From: Gordonia jinhuaensis
GTDB lineage: Bacteria; Actinomycetota; Actinomycetes; Mycobacteriales; Mycobacteriaceae
NCBI RefSeq assembly: GCF_014639795.1
Contig: NZ_BMGC01000034.1
Coordinates: 1-36,713 of the forward strand
DNA: 36,713 bases
Reading direction: 5' to 3'
The notes below the pieces were generated by a model that saw only the letters and a list, made by a program, of their open reading frames with translations, made no database searches and was not told where the DNA came from. This document shows positions 24,653-33,656 of the stretch, in pieces; the first letter of the stretch is position 1; every line of letters begins with the position of its first letter. The translations under genes were made by a program, and so were the position numbers.

Positions 24653-25495
24653 TCAGCGCCCGTAGCGCGACCAGGCGGCTCGCGCTTCGGCAGCGTCGAT
24701 CACACCGGTGACCACACCCTCGGTGAGTCGGCTCGATGAGGTCAGCCGCGCGAGCAGCGGCTTCGGCGCGGCGATCGGTTCGATCTCGGCATCGGGGTAG
24801 CGCTCGGCGATCACCGACCGCAGCATCCCGACCCCGTCGGCCAGCCCGAGATCGACCGCGCGCCGACCCACCCACACGTCACCGTTGAACAGCTCGGCGT
24901 CGTCGCCGGCGAGCCTGGCGCCGCGCCGCCGGCGAACCCAGCTGATGAAGGCCGCGTGGATGTCGCCCTGCAACCCCTCCAGCCACGCGACATCCTCGGG
25001 CTGTTCTGCTTGGAACACGTCGAGGCGATGCTTGTTCTCACCCGCGGTGTGCACGCGGCGTTCGATGCCGAACCGATCGATCACCTTCTCCAGCCCGAAA
25101 CTCGAACTGATCACGCCGATCGAGCCGACCACCGATGTGTTGGCCACGAAGATCTCGTCGGCCGCGCACGCCAGCCAATATCCGCCCGAGGCGGCGACAT
25201 CCTCACAGAAGGCTAGCACCCGCACGCCTTTCTCGGTGGCGAGCTGACGGATACGCCCGGCGATGTACTCCGACTGCGACGGCGACCCTCCCGGTGAATT
25301 GACCACCAGAGCAACAGCTTTGAGCCTGTCGAGTTCGAATGCCCGACGCAGCACCGGCTCGAGTCGGTCGATGGTCATCCCATTGCGCCCCGGGCCGAGG
25401 CCACCGATCACACCGTCGAGGCGCACCACCGCGATCCGGTCGGCGCGCGCACGGGCGATGGAGGTGAGGATCTTCTTCAGCGGTCGAGAGGTCAT
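24653..25495 (-). CDS. S49-family (SppA-like) serine peptidase
   Basis: A 280-residue peptidase of the signal-peptide-peptidase A/ClpP-fold group. The nucleophile Ser103 lies in CEDVAASGGYWLACAAD and the general base Lys155 in AGENKHRLD; the 52-residue gap equals that of Bacillus SppA. NSPGGSPSQS is the oxyanion loop. Unlike classical SppA it has no evident membrane anchor, so it may be cytosolic. ATG 25495 is preferred; the longer frame runs upstream into non-conserved sequence. It lies 58 bp behind the AlkZ-like gene in the same direction and could be part of the jet operon or separate. Confidence 0.87.
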   Translation of the reverse strand: MTSRPLKKILTSIARARADRIAVVRLDGVIGGLGPGRNGMTIDRLEPVLRRAFELDRLKAVALVVNSPGGSPSQSEYIAGRIRQLATEKGVRVLAFCEDVAASGGYWLACAADEIFVANTSVVGSIGVISSSFGLEKVIDRFGIERRVHTAGENKHRLDVFQAEQPEDVAWLEGLQGDIHAAFISWVRRRRGARLAGDDAELFNGDVWVGRRAVDLGLADGVGMLRSVIAERYPDAEIEPIAAPKPLLARLTSSSRLTEGVVTGVIDAAEARAAWSRYGR

Positions 25496-25553
25496 GGGCC
25501 AACGATAGGCAACGGTCCCGACAGCCCTCCACGTGATCACCGGCTCCGAGCGA

Positions 25554-26624
25554 TCACGCGCACCAGGCACTTAGTCGCTGCACCTCGGTCTCGACAGCCC
25601 GCCGGCGCGAGGCGGGCACCGACACGAGGTAGTCGACGGCCACATCCTCGCCTGCGGCCGTACCCGTCCGTTTCCAGGTGGCGGCGACACGGCCGTCCAC
25701 CAGCACGAACCCGGGGGAGATCCCGTTGGGCACCTGCGTCCGACGGAACAGCTCCTCGTCGATCACCCGACGCCGGTCGGCGTGCGCCACCACCACGTGG
25801 TCGAACGGTGCGACCAGACGTGCCGGCGCCGGTTCGCCGCCACCGCGTGGCAGACCGTCGAGGTCATACAGTTCGATCCCGTCGGGCCCGTCGAGTCGTT
25901 CGAGTTCCCACTCTGCCTCCATCGCCGCCATCACCGGACGCAGACCGGTCAGCCCCGACCAGCTCTGCACCGACGCCACACTCGCCGGCCCGAAGCCGCG
26001 CAGATACAGCCGGATCAGTTCCCTGACCGCGTCCTCGCCGGCGATGGCCGGCTCACCCGGCCCCACCCAGTCGTCGAAGAGCGCATAGCGCACACCCCCG
26101 CCGCCCGACCAGGTGCCGCGCGGCGGGACCTGCACCAGTGGCAGGCCGCACCGTGCGATGGCCACCAGCGTCGCGGGAGGCTCGCCGGGAAACTCCGTGA
26201 GCAGCGCCCCCCTGAGGTGTTCACCGGACATCGGACCGTCGCGCAGGAGGTCGGCAGCCACATCGATGATCGCCGCCGGGTCGGCCGAATCGAGCCGCTT
26301 GCGGTGCACGGTCCGGATCTCGGCCTCGAGCGACGTCGCTGCCAGCGGCCTGATCCAACGGGCGTCCTCGGCATCGACGAGGAAGATCGTGCTGCGCAAC
26401 AACGCCATCCGCACCACCTCGCGTTCGTTCAGCAGGTCGTCGAGCTCGCTGTGCTCGAAACCCGCTATCCGCGACCACAATCCGTAGAACGGTGCGCGAG
26501 GGTCTTGAGCCTGCATACCCACACAGCGGTCGAGCACCTCGATCGCGTCCTCGTCGACCGGGGACAGCAGATGCTGACGGGCGAGCAGCGTTGTGCCCCA
26601 TGCCTGCTCATCGATGGACGCCAC
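25554..26624 (-). CDS. AlkZ-like winged-helix DNA glycosylase (HTH_42)
   Basis: A 356-residue protein of the HTH_42/AlkZ family (PF06224): tandem winged helices that excise alkylated bases or unhook interstrand crosslinks. The family's catalytic QxQ motif is intact as Gln38-Ala-Gln40 in LDRCVGMQAQDPRAPFYGLW; in characterised AlkZ from the azinomycin producer the two Gln are at 37 and 39. Further family segments are LLRSTIFLVDAEDARWI, LYLRGFGPASVASVQSWSGL and the C-terminal VDGRVAATWKR. GTG 26624 starts 6 bp after the jetC stop, so it is very probably the fourth gene of the jet operon, where jetD would be expected. Its substrate is unknown. Confidence 0.85.
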   Translation of the reverse strand: MASIDEQAWGTTLLARQHLLSPVDEDAIEVLDRCVGMQAQDPRAPFYGLWSRIAGFEHSELDDLLNEREVVRMALLRSTIFLVDAEDARWIRPLAATSLEAEIRTVHRKRLDSADPAAIIDVAADLLRDGPMSGEHLRGALLTEFPGEPPATLVAIARCGLPLVQVPPRGTWSGGGGVRYALFDDWVGPGEPAIAGEDAVRELIRLYLRGFGPASVASVQSWSGLTGLRPVMAAMEAEWELERLDGPDGIELYDLDGLPRGGGEPAPARLVAPFDHVVVAHADRRRVIDEELFRRTQVPNGISPGFVLVDGRVAATWKRTGTAAGEDVAVDYLVSVPASRRRAVETEVQRLSAWCA

Positions 26625-26630
26625 GTCTGT

Positions 26631-29600
26631 TCACCGGGTCTGGTCGCGGGCACTCGCGAGCTCGCCGAAGGTGGCCACCCGCGCATCCGACCGCGCACCG
26701 CCCTCGCCGATCTTCTTGTCCACCAGGATCACCTGCCCGATGAAGGGCTCCACGATGCCCACCATCCGGATCGGGGCGGCGATGATCAGCTGGAAACCGA
26801 ACTGCTCGAAGGCGCGCAACGACTGGCTGGAGAAGGTCTCGTCGGACTTGCTGAATGCCTCGTCGAGCATGAGCGGGGCGAAGCCGGGGCGATGGTCCTC
26901 GTCGCGCCCGAGCGAGAAGCTCAGTGCGGCAGCAAGACAGAAAGCCACCAGCTTTTCCTGCTCACCGCCGGAGTTCGTGGCGGTGTTGCGGTAGGTGTGC
27001 ACCGGCGCGGCGTCGGTGGCCGAATCCGCTGCCATCTCCTTGCCGTAGAAGGTGTAGGAGTTGCGCACGTCGAGTACGTTGTCGCGCCAGCGCCGAGACT
27101 CCGCATCCGTGGCGGTCAGACGCGCCACGAGACTCCGGATGCGATAGAACTGCCGCGCGAGTACCGCACCGTCACCGGATTTGGCCGCAGGTGCGTCGCG
27201 GATCATCCCGTCGACGATCTTGGCGAACTCGCGTCCCTCCTCGGTCGGGTTGTGCAGCACCGCGATCTGCAGGTAGGTCCCCTCGTTGAAGTCCACCCGC
27301 CGCAGGCCTGCGTTCACATCGGCGATGCCGCGCTGGATGGCCTTGTTGGTGTCGCCGATCTCCTTGTAGAGGTTGGCCACCGAGTGGGATATGTCGGTGG
27401 TGATCAGCTGGCGGAAGCGGTTCTGCGTCGAGGCCAGACCATGTGCGACCAGACTCTCGTAGAGGTGCACGAAGTCAGCGGCGCAGTCGATGGTTGCGGT
27501 GAGATTGTTTGCCGCCGATGGCCATTCGCGCAGAAACGCCTCCTCGCTGCGAATGATGCGGTTCTCGGCGGCGTCTCGCTCGGCGTTGGCCCCGGCTTGG
27601 ATCGACTCGAGCGCGTTGCGCAGATCCGAGCGCACCTCGCCGTAGGAGTCCAGGGTCAGTTCCTTGCCCGCCTCACGCAGCGTCTCGGCGAGCACCCCGC
27701 CGAGGTAGTCGCGATCGTCCTCAGACAGTGCGTTACCCGATTCGCGCATCTGCTCGGACTCCCCGAGCCAGCGATCCCAGTCGGTGCCGATGTGGCGCAA
27801 CTGATCGTTGATGGCACCCACCCTGGCCACCGCCTCCCGCCAGTCGGCGCGGGCGATCTCCACCTGTTCTTCGAGTTCGGCCAGATCCACCCGGTTCTCG
27901 CGCACCGCGGCGATCCGGCGCTCGAGTTCGTCGGCGTCGCGCTGCGACGACCACCAGTTGACCTCGTTCCATGACGAATAGCCCGCCAGCGTCTCGGCGG
28001 CCTTGGCACGTTCGAGGTTGTCGTCGAGCAGGTCGCGCAGGTCGGTGGACACCTGCTTGGCCTCGGAGTACATCGCCTCCAGATGAGATCGCTGCTCGGA
28101 CAACGCCGCCCGCTTGCCGTCGGTGTTGGTGCCCAGGATCCACTGCGTGCGGTCGGAGACCGGGCGGCGATCGTCCTTGCGGTAGCGATCGCGTCCCGCC
28201 TTCACCAGACCGGCTGGAGTGACGGCGGTGGTGTACCGGTCGAGTTCGGCCGGTGTGTCCACGCAGATGTGATCAGCGCGACGGGTCAGCTCGGCGCGCA
28301 GCCAGTCACCGGCGCGATGACCGGTGTCCACATGCAGCTTCGTCGCCAGCGATCCGGGGACCGCAATCGACTCGTGGTCGGTGTGCGGGTCGTAGACGCG
28401 CAGTTCCACCACGCCGCCCAGATGTGTGCGGTTGACGAACTCGATGACTGCGGCACGATCGTCCTCGGACACCAGCAGTGTCACCGCCAACGGCCGCAAC
28501 ACACGTTCGGCGGCGCCGGCCCACCGCTGCTTCTCCGCATCGATCACCTCGATCAACTCGGCGGCATACGGCAGGTCGCGCGCGTCGACACCGGTGCCTT
28601 CGGCGATCAGATCCCGTTGTGCCAGAAGCTCATTGGGGAGCAGCGATCGGCGCCTGTCGAGGATCGCGAGCTCATCGACCACTGCTTCGAAGGCACGCCG
28701 TGCATCGGTCTCGGCGCTGTAGGCCTCATGGGCGCGCGCGGACAACGACTGTGCGGCTTCGCGTGCGGCGCGGGCGATCTCGGGGGCGCGTGATCGCAGC
28801 GTCGCGAAGTGAGTCTCCGACTCCGGAACCGTCTCCCCGAGTCGTGCGACGACGGCCGCATATCGTTCGTAGGCGCGGTTTCTCGCCGACACCTGCTGGT
28901 GGAACGACCTCAGTTCGGTCTCCAGCCCGGTGAGCTCGCCCTTCTCGACGGTCAGCTGGTCACGCAGTGACGTGTGGCGTTCCTCGCGTTCGTCGGCGAG
29001 GTTCTCCCACTTGGCCACCTCGAGGTCGAGTCCGGTGCGCGTCGACTCGATCTCGTCGAGTTTGGCCTCCAGCAACCGGATCCGGTGTTCTCGCATGAAC
29101 GCCCGCATCGGCGGCCCGAGCAGTTCACCGGCGCGCGTGGTGGACAGGTGGGCGCCCTGGTAGGCCTCCCATGCCGCCGGGATCGGCCGCAGCACCTCCT
29201 CCTGCGCATGGGCGCGGGCGGCCGCCTGATAGGCCTCGTCGAGCTGGGTGAAATTCTCCACCAACCGATCAGCCTTGGCGTAGGTCTCGGGGCGGTCGAG
29301 CATGTAGGTGCGGATGAACAGGTTGAGGTCGCCGACGTTCTTCATCGCCTTCGCCTTGCCCATCAACGACAATGCGGCATTCGCGCCGCCGACTCCGCTG
29401 GCGCCACCGATCCCCACGCGCCGGCGCAATGCCTCCTGATAGGCGCTCTGGACGTCGAAACAATCCGCCTGCGGATGCGCGGTGCGGAATCGACGGATGT
29501 CGAAACCGTTTGCCGCCCAGTCATTGAGGTCGAGCAGCGAGAAGTCGCCGGGATGCAGCTGATACCAGGAGCGCAGCGAGCTGCCGTCGGTACCCGAACC

Positions 29601-30086
29601 CGGGAACCATTTGACCGCCACCGCGGTGGTCACCGATCCGGCGCCGTTGTCGTAGGTCGCCGCGATGGCCGACCAGGTGGCTCCGGTGCCGCGCAGATAC
29701 TGCACCTGTGATTGCTGATTCTCGTCGTCGTTCTCCGCCCACGCCCCGCGCACGTAGTCGGCCATCGACCGCGCTGCACGTTTGGCACCCTTGGCCGTCA
29801 GGTCGGCGGAGGCATTGAACACTTGATCGTAGGTGGGCAGCAGCACCACCGAATGGCCGTCCATCATCGACGATTTGCCCGACCCTGACGGGCCGGTGAG
29901 CATCACGCCGCGCTCGTCGATCGGGAAGTCCTTGTAGCCGTGGAATGTTCCCCAGTTCACCAACTGGATACGGGTCAGTCGGAACTGCCCGACGTTGATG
30001 GTGCGCACCGAACCCGCCGCCGTCTGGCCTGACGACCTCTGGCCGGGGGTGTCGGCCTGCGGGTCACGGTCGAGGGTGTCGGTCAC
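26631..30086 (-). CDS. jetC: Wadjet/MksB-type SMC ATPase (JetC)
   Basis: An 1151-residue ABC-type ATPase of the COG4913/JetC–MksB group. Walker A is GPSGSGKSSMMDG at residues 65–77, the signature SGGEQEKL is at 1039–1046, and Walker B LMLDEAF at 1072–1078. Long heptad-rich stretches around 300–480 and 650–830 flank a hinge region, giving a folded SMC-like arm. In Wadjet/Mks systems it loads with JetA and JetB, extrudes plasmid DNA loops and hands small circles to the nuclease JetD. GTG 30086 overlaps the jetB stop by 4 bp. No jetD gene is present in the window. Confidence 0.93.
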   Translation of the reverse strand: MTDTLDRDPQADTPGQRSSGQTAAGSVRTINVGQFRLTRIQLVNWGTFHGYKDFPIDERGVMLTGPSGSGKSSMMDGHSVVLLPTYDQVFNASADLTAKGAKRAARSMADYVRGAWAENDDENQQSQVQYLRGTGATWSAIAATYDNGAGSVTTAVAVKWFPGSGTDGSSLRSWYQLHPGDFSLLDLNDWAANGFDIRRFRTAHPQADCFDVQSAYQEALRRRVGIGGASGVGGANAALSLMGKAKAMKNVGDLNLFIRTYMLDRPETYAKADRLVENFTQLDEAYQAAARAHAQEEVLRPIPAAWEAYQGAHLSTTRAGELLGPPMRAFMREHRIRLLEAKLDEIESTRTGLDLEVAKWENLADEREERHTSLRDQLTVEKGELTGLETELRSFHQQVSARNRAYERYAAVVARLGETVPESETHFATLRSRAPEIARAAREAAQSLSARAHEAYSAETDARRAFEAVVDELAILDRRRSLLPNELLAQRDLIAEGTGVDARDLPYAAELIEVIDAEKQRWAGAAERVLRPLAVTLLVSEDDRAAVIEFVNRTHLGGVVELRVYDPHTDHESIAVPGSLATKLHVDTGHRAGDWLRAELTRRADHICVDTPAELDRYTTAVTPAGLVKAGRDRYRKDDRRPVSDRTQWILGTNTDGKRAALSEQRSHLEAMYSEAKQVSTDLRDLLDDNLERAKAAETLAGYSSWNEVNWWSSQRDADELERRIAAVRENRVDLAELEEQVEIARADWREAVARVGAINDQLRHIGTDWDRWLGESEQMRESGNALSEDDRDYLGGVLAETLREAGKELTLDSYGEVRSDLRNALESIQAGANAERDAAENRIIRSEEAFLREWPSAANNLTATIDCAADFVHLYESLVAHGLASTQNRFRQLITTDISHSVANLYKEIGDTNKAIQRGIADVNAGLRRVDFNEGTYLQIAVLHNPTEEGREFAKIVDGMIRDAPAAKSGDGAVLARQFYRIRSLVARLTATDAESRRWRDNVLDVRNSYTFYGKEMAADSATDAAPVHTYRNTATNSGGEQEKLVAFCLAAALSFSLGRDEDHRPGFAPLMLDEAFSKSDETFSSQSLRAFEQFGFQLIIAAPIRMVGIVEPFIGQVILVDKKIGEGGARSDARVATFGELASARDQTR

Positions 30087-30913
30087 TGGAGCGGCTCCTG
30101 CTTCTGCTCGTCCCTGCCTGTGTCGATACTGCCTGTGTCGATACTGCCTGCATCCCCGTCGAGGTCGGCCAGCTCGGGCCCTTCGGCATCGTCATGTCCG
30201 GCGAGTTTGCGATAGGCGGCGGTGTAGGCGGCCACCTGTTCGGGGGTGAGCAGGGAGGCGATCACGCCGTAGATCACATAGCGATCGGTTCCGGGTATGG
30301 CGCGGATGATCTTGCGACTCTCCAGCACATTGATCGCCGCGTCGATCCGGCGGACGAATCCGGCCTCGTCGGTGTCGCGGGCGGGCTTGTAGGTCAGAAG
30401 GTGATCGACCATCTCACCGCGATCCACCACCGCGGTCTCGTCGAGGGAGGTGAGGTACTTCTGACGCAGATACAAGGCGAGCACCGAGGCAGCCAACGTG
30501 AGGGTGGCCGATCGCAGGATGTTGCGCTGGCGCGGATCGTTCTCGCTGACCTGACGGGTGAAGGCGTACTTGTGTTCTCGGTTGACCACCAGCACCAGGT
30601 TCAACTCCGACAGGCGCGAGGCGAGGATCTCCTCGTTGGCGTCGATGGTCTTCCAGTTGCGCGACTTGGCACTCACATGCGCCGAGGCCACGAGCTCTTG
30701 CAGCGCGTAACAGACCGGTGCGGGCAATGCCGAGGTGTCGCCGTCGAAGCGCGGCTCGATACGGACATCGGTGATCGCACCGGCCGGTTCACTGCCGTCG
30801 AATCGAAAGTGCGACAGGTCTATCGGCGGCGCATCGGTGGTCACGTCGAGCAGTGGATCGTCCACTCCCGGCGTGTTCGCATCGAGCCCAGTCTCGTCGA
30901 TCTGGTCGGTCAT
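30083..30913 (-). CDS. jetB: Wadjet/MksE-type kite subunit (JetB, DUF4194)
   Basis: A 276-residue DUF4194 protein, the winged-helix kite partner of JetA and JetC. The core region LVVNREHKYAFTRQVSENDPRQRN…LRQKYLTSLDETAVVDRGEMVDHL is characteristic. About 50 residues at the N-terminus and an acidic tail (AEGPELADLDGDAG) are disordered. A 15-bp tandem duplication encodes GSIDTGSIDTG near the C-terminus. Its ATG overlaps the jetA stop (ATGA), and its stop overlaps the jetC start (GTGA), so the three subunits should be made in fixed ratio. Confidence 0.9.
   Translation of the reverse strand: MTDQIDETGLDANTPGVDDPLLDVTTDAPPIDLSHFRFDGSEPAGAITDVRIEPRFDGDTSALPAPVCYALQELVASAHVSAKSRNWKTIDANEEILASRLSELNLVLVVNREHKYAFTRQVSENDPRQRNILRSATLTLAASVLALYLRQKYLTSLDETAVVDRGEMVDHLLTYKPARDTDEAGFVRRIDAAINVLESRKIIRAIPGTDRYVIYGVIASLLTPEQVAAYTAAYRKLAGHDDAEGPELADLDGDAGSIDTGSIDTGRDEQKQEPLQ
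30116..30145. repeat. 15-bp tandem duplication in the jetB 3' end
   Basis: GCCTGTGTCGATACT occurs twice head to tail in frame, encoding the repeated Gly-Ser-Ile-Asp-Thr of JetB's tail. It lies outside the conserved DUF4194 core. Confidence 0.85.
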
Positions 30914-32457
30914 GCGAGAACTCCTGAAGTCGGTCCGTCGAGCAGGTGTATCGGTCCGCCCTGCTGGCCGGACCGGGAATCATCGAGGATGGGTTCGGTG
31001 AAATACGCTGCGGGAAGTCTGATCTCGCGGGGACCACGCGCCGTCTGCGCGACCAGTTCGATCTCGTCGGACTCCGACACCTCGCCGTGGCGATGCGCCA
31101 GCGACCACAGCCCGATCACGTCACCGGCACGTACCGACGGCAGCGCTGCCACCACATCGGCGAGGTCGGCGGGGCCGTGTGCGGCCACCGTGTTCACCGC
31201 GTCGGTCAGCGCCGCCCAGTCGATGGACTCCGCACCCACCAGATCGCCTGGGTCGATCACCATCTCGCCGACCGTGTACTCCACCCCGTCGGGGATGTCG
31301 ATCACGCCGTCGTGGAACGCCAGTGCGCCCACCGAGGCGGACTCAACCGTGCTCATCGGCACCTCGATACCTAGATCCTTTCCGGCACTGGCGTGTTCGA
31401 AGGCATCGGCCGCGGCACGTTGGGCCTGTGCGATCTGCTCGCGCAGCGCCCGGTAGGCCAGGACGTCACCGTCCTTGACGAAGGTGTTGATCCGCCGGTA
31501 CACCTGCCCGCGTACCTCGTCGACGCGCTGCACCTGTGCCCACATGCGATCGAGGAACGAGGTCAGCGTCATGGCGAGATCGTCGGGAAGGTCCTCACGC
31601 ATGCCGGTGACGATGCCGTCGATGTGACGTTCGAGGGACTCGCGCAGCCGATGATCGGAGATCAGCGTGTAGAAGGCGTCGAAAGCCTTGCCCTCCGGCG
31701 ATTCCGCGATCTCGTCGTGCCGGGCGAACATGTCGTTGAGTGCGTCGGCGTGGCCGCCGCCATCGAGGTTCTGGCTCAGCAGCAGCCGCGAATTCTCCCG
31801 CATCTTCTCGCCGTAGCCGATGATGTCGGCGGGCATCCGTTCGGCGAGCTCGGCGACCATCCGGATGTCGTCGAGCACCTTCTCCTCATCGACTGCGGGC
31901 AGCGCACCGTCGGCCAGTTGCCGTCGACGCTGGGTCAGCTCGGCGAGTTTGGAGTCGATACTGCGCACATGTTCACCGGGGTCGGGGTTGAGGGCGACGG
32001 CGATGTCGCCGAGGCGGCCCACCACCATCTCCATCACCGTCTCGGTGGCCATCGAGCGGTCCGAGGTCACCGACTGGATCTGACTCAATGCGCGGGTGGC
32101 ACCCCGGGTGAGTTGATAGCGCTCCACGGCGTGGTCGACACCGGCACGTTCGGTGTCGATCGTGCGGCCGACGAACCCCTCCCGCACCCACCGGTCGAGC
32201 AGTTCGGTGGCCGAGGGCACCTCGAACCCGCGGTCGGTCCAGTGCGCGGCGAGGTCGGCGAGGTCGTGCTCGATCTCCTCGGCGAGCCGATCGCCGTCCA
32301 CCGGACCGCTGGCCAGCCGTGCGGCCATCATCGCCAGATAGACGATGGCACTGCGTGAGCGCAGCAGGCGCAGCGTCACATCGGCGTCGACGTTGCCGGA
32401 GAACGCGGCATAGAACTGGGCGGCGCTGCCCCTGCTCGGTCCGGCCTTGTCCGCCAT
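30910..32457 (-). CDS. jetA: Wadjet/MksF-type kleisin subunit (JetA, DUF3375)
   Basis: A 515-residue DUF3375 protein, the kleisin that bridges the two SMC heads. The N-terminal winged-helix-like part (AAQFYAAFSGNVDADVTLRLLRSRSAIVYLAMMAARL) and the central helical region EHVRSIDSKLAELTQRRRQLADG match the family. I chose ATG 32457 (MADKAGPSRGS) because GGTGGAG lies 4–5 bases upstream; an ATG at 32472 is in frame. It is the first gene of jetA–jetB–jetC–alkZ-like. A possible −10 (TACGAT, minus strand, 32526–32521) lies upstream, but the promoter is not certain. Confidence 0.9.
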   Translation of the reverse strand: MADKAGPSRGSAAQFYAAFSGNVDADVTLRLLRSRSAIVYLAMMAARLASGPVDGDRLAEEIEHDLADLAAHWTDRGFEVPSATELLDRWVREGFVGRTIDTERAGVDHAVERYQLTRGATRALSQIQSVTSDRSMATETVMEMVVGRLGDIAVALNPDPGEHVRSIDSKLAELTQRRRQLADGALPAVDEEKVLDDIRMVAELAERMPADIIGYGEKMRENSRLLLSQNLDGGGHADALNDMFARHDEIAESPEGKAFDAFYTLISDHRLRESLERHIDGIVTGMREDLPDDLAMTLTSFLDRMWAQVQRVDEVRGQVYRRINTFVKDGDVLAYRALREQIAQAQRAAADAFEHASAGKDLGIEVPMSTVESASVGALAFHDGVIDIPDGVEYTVGEMVIDPGDLVGAESIDWAALTDAVNTVAAHGPADLADVVAALPSVRAGDVIGLWSLAHRHGEVSESDEIELVAQTARGPREIRLPAAYFTEPILDDSRSGQQGGPIHLLDGPTSGVLA

Positions 32458-32591
32458 CGTCTCCACCCCCATACCGTCGCCGCCCCGCGCAGCCGCTCAC
32501 CCCGCGGTCACAAGGTCACGATCGTAGCCGCGCGGGCGTCCGCGCCCGAAGCTGCAGCGCCGCCGTGTGAACAATGAGTCCCGTGTGGCGC

Positions 32592-33266
32592 TCAGGTCGT
32601 CGGGTAGGAGACGCCGGTGGTGCCGTCACAGCGGTAGCCGGCGGGATGTTTGACCAGGTATTGCTGGTGGTGATCCTCGGCGAAGTGGAACCGGCCGTCG
32701 CCGGTCTCGGCGAGTTCGCCGATCTCGGTGGTGATCGGCGCGGACTCACCGGCTCGGGTCAGGGCGTGCTGATAGACCTCCATCGTCTGGCGGGCGAGCC
32801 GCGCGTCGCACTCGTCGGCGGTGTAGATCGCCGACCGGTACTGACTGCCGATGTCATTGCCCTGCCGCATGCCCTGCGTCGGGTCGTGCATCTCCCAGAA
32901 GGCCGCCAGGACTCGCTCGAGGGGGAGCACCCGGGGATCGAAGACCACCAGAACCGATTCTGCATACCCGGTGTGCCCCCGGCACACCTGCTCGTAGGTG
33001 GGGTCGGGTGTGTGGCCGCCGGCGTATCCGGCTGCGGTACCGAGAACGCCGGGAAGGTGCCGCAGCCGGTCGTCGACACCCCAGAAGCAGCCGCCGGCGA
33101 GAACGATCGCGTGGACGCCTTCCCCCAAACTGCGCAGCGATTCACCGGTCACCGGCTGTGGTCTCACATCGGCGACCAATCGGTCACGTCTCGGCACCGG
33201 ATAAGTAGGACACACGACGACGCCAGGCCCGGAATGTCCGGAAAACAGCTGGTCAGACGGTGTCAT
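32592..33266 (-). CDS. msrA: Peptide-methionine (S)-S-oxide reductase
   Basis: A 224-residue MsrA that reduces methionine-S-sulfoxide in proteins, using thioredoxin. The catalytic motif GCFWG has Cys60 as nucleophile (the next residues are VDD rather than the usual AEE). GYAGGHTPDPTYEQVCRGHTGYAESV is the substrate-binding signature, and YRCDGTTGVSYP holds a likely resolving Cys. ATG 33266 fits the family's long N-terminal form. It is divergent from a small membrane-protein gene and sodA; the msrA–sodA pairing recurs in Corynebacterium, consistent with joint oxidative-stress defence. Confidence 0.95.
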   Translation of the reverse strand: MTPSDQLFSGHSGPGVVVCPTYPVPRRDRLVADVRPQPVTGESLRSLGEGVHAIVLAGGCFWGVDDRLRHLPGVLGTAAGYAGGHTPDPTYEQVCRGHTGYAESVLVVFDPRVLPLERVLAAFWEMHDPTQGMRQGNDIGSQYRSAIYTADECDARLARQTMEVYQHALTRAGESAPITTEIGELAETGDGRFHFAEDHHQQYLVKHPAGYRCDGTTGVSYPTT

Positions 33267-33335
33267 GTCCCGATCGTACGTCGTGTGAACGGTCCGCCGC
33301 GGAGGCGCTGGGCGGCTTGTGGGGTATGTGACGAT

Positions 33336-33364
33336 TTGAAGGAATGCGCGGTCGGTCCTATGAT
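33336..33364 (+). promoter_or_regulatory. SigA-type promoter for the small membrane-protein gene
   Basis: −35 TTGAAG (33336–33341) and −10 TATGAT (33359–33364) are separated by an ideal 17 bp. They direct transcription toward the small ORF at 33485, giving a leader of roughly 110 bases. Confidence 0.65.
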
Positions 33365-33382
33365 CGCCACAGCTCGATAACA

Positions 33383-33398
33383 TGTGACCTCTTTCACA
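33383..33398 (+). promoter_or_regulatory. CRP/GlxR-type binding site
   Basis: TGTGACCTCTTTCACA is a perfect TGTGA-N6-TCACA palindrome. It sits about 12–27 bases downstream of the predicted transcription start, so binding should repress the small membrane-protein gene. Confidence 0.7.
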
Positions 33399-33484
33399 GG
33401 AATGGGTCACATCCGTCCCGCCCGCTCGGCTCCTCCGGTTCACCGGACCATCCGAGACCGTCGAGGAGTTCGAGGAGGAACCCC

Positions 33485-33643
33485 GTGGCGACACGCACCG
33501 GCCGGCACAGCGACGTACCGGCGGCCGCGCTTCGGCGAACGGTCAGTACTTACGACCGGATCGACGTTCGCGCGAAATGCCTCAGCATCGGACTCTCGAT
33601 CGTCGCACTCGCGATCATCCTGGTCGCACTGGTGCTGCTCTGA
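33485..33643 (+). CDS. Small single-pass membrane protein
   Basis: A 52-residue protein. A basic N-terminus of about 30 residues (VATRTGRHSDVPAAALRRTV…) is followed by one hydrophobic helix (LSIGLSIVALAIILVALVLL) that ends the protein. GTG 33485 has an excellent ribosome-binding site, GAGGAGGAAC. A sigma-type promoter and a CRP/GlxR site lie upstream, and an intrinsic terminator directly downstream, so it looks like a complete transcription unit between msrA and sodA. No family is recognised; it may be a stress-linked membrane peptide. Confidence 0.7.
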   Translation: MATRTGRHSDVPAAALRRTVSTYDRIDVRAKCLSIGLSIVALAIILVALVLL

Positions 33644-33656
33644 AGCCGCACTGAAA

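Noticed and set aside
24653-25495. JetD nuclease of the jet operon
   Set aside because: It has the Ser/Lys dyad of S49 peptidases and no Toprim acidic motif.
25782-27974. 730-codon plus-strand open frame
   Set aside because: It lies wholly opposite the AlkZ-like and jetC genes, which have clear motifs. High GC leaves the antisense frame open; its protein has no recognisable domain.
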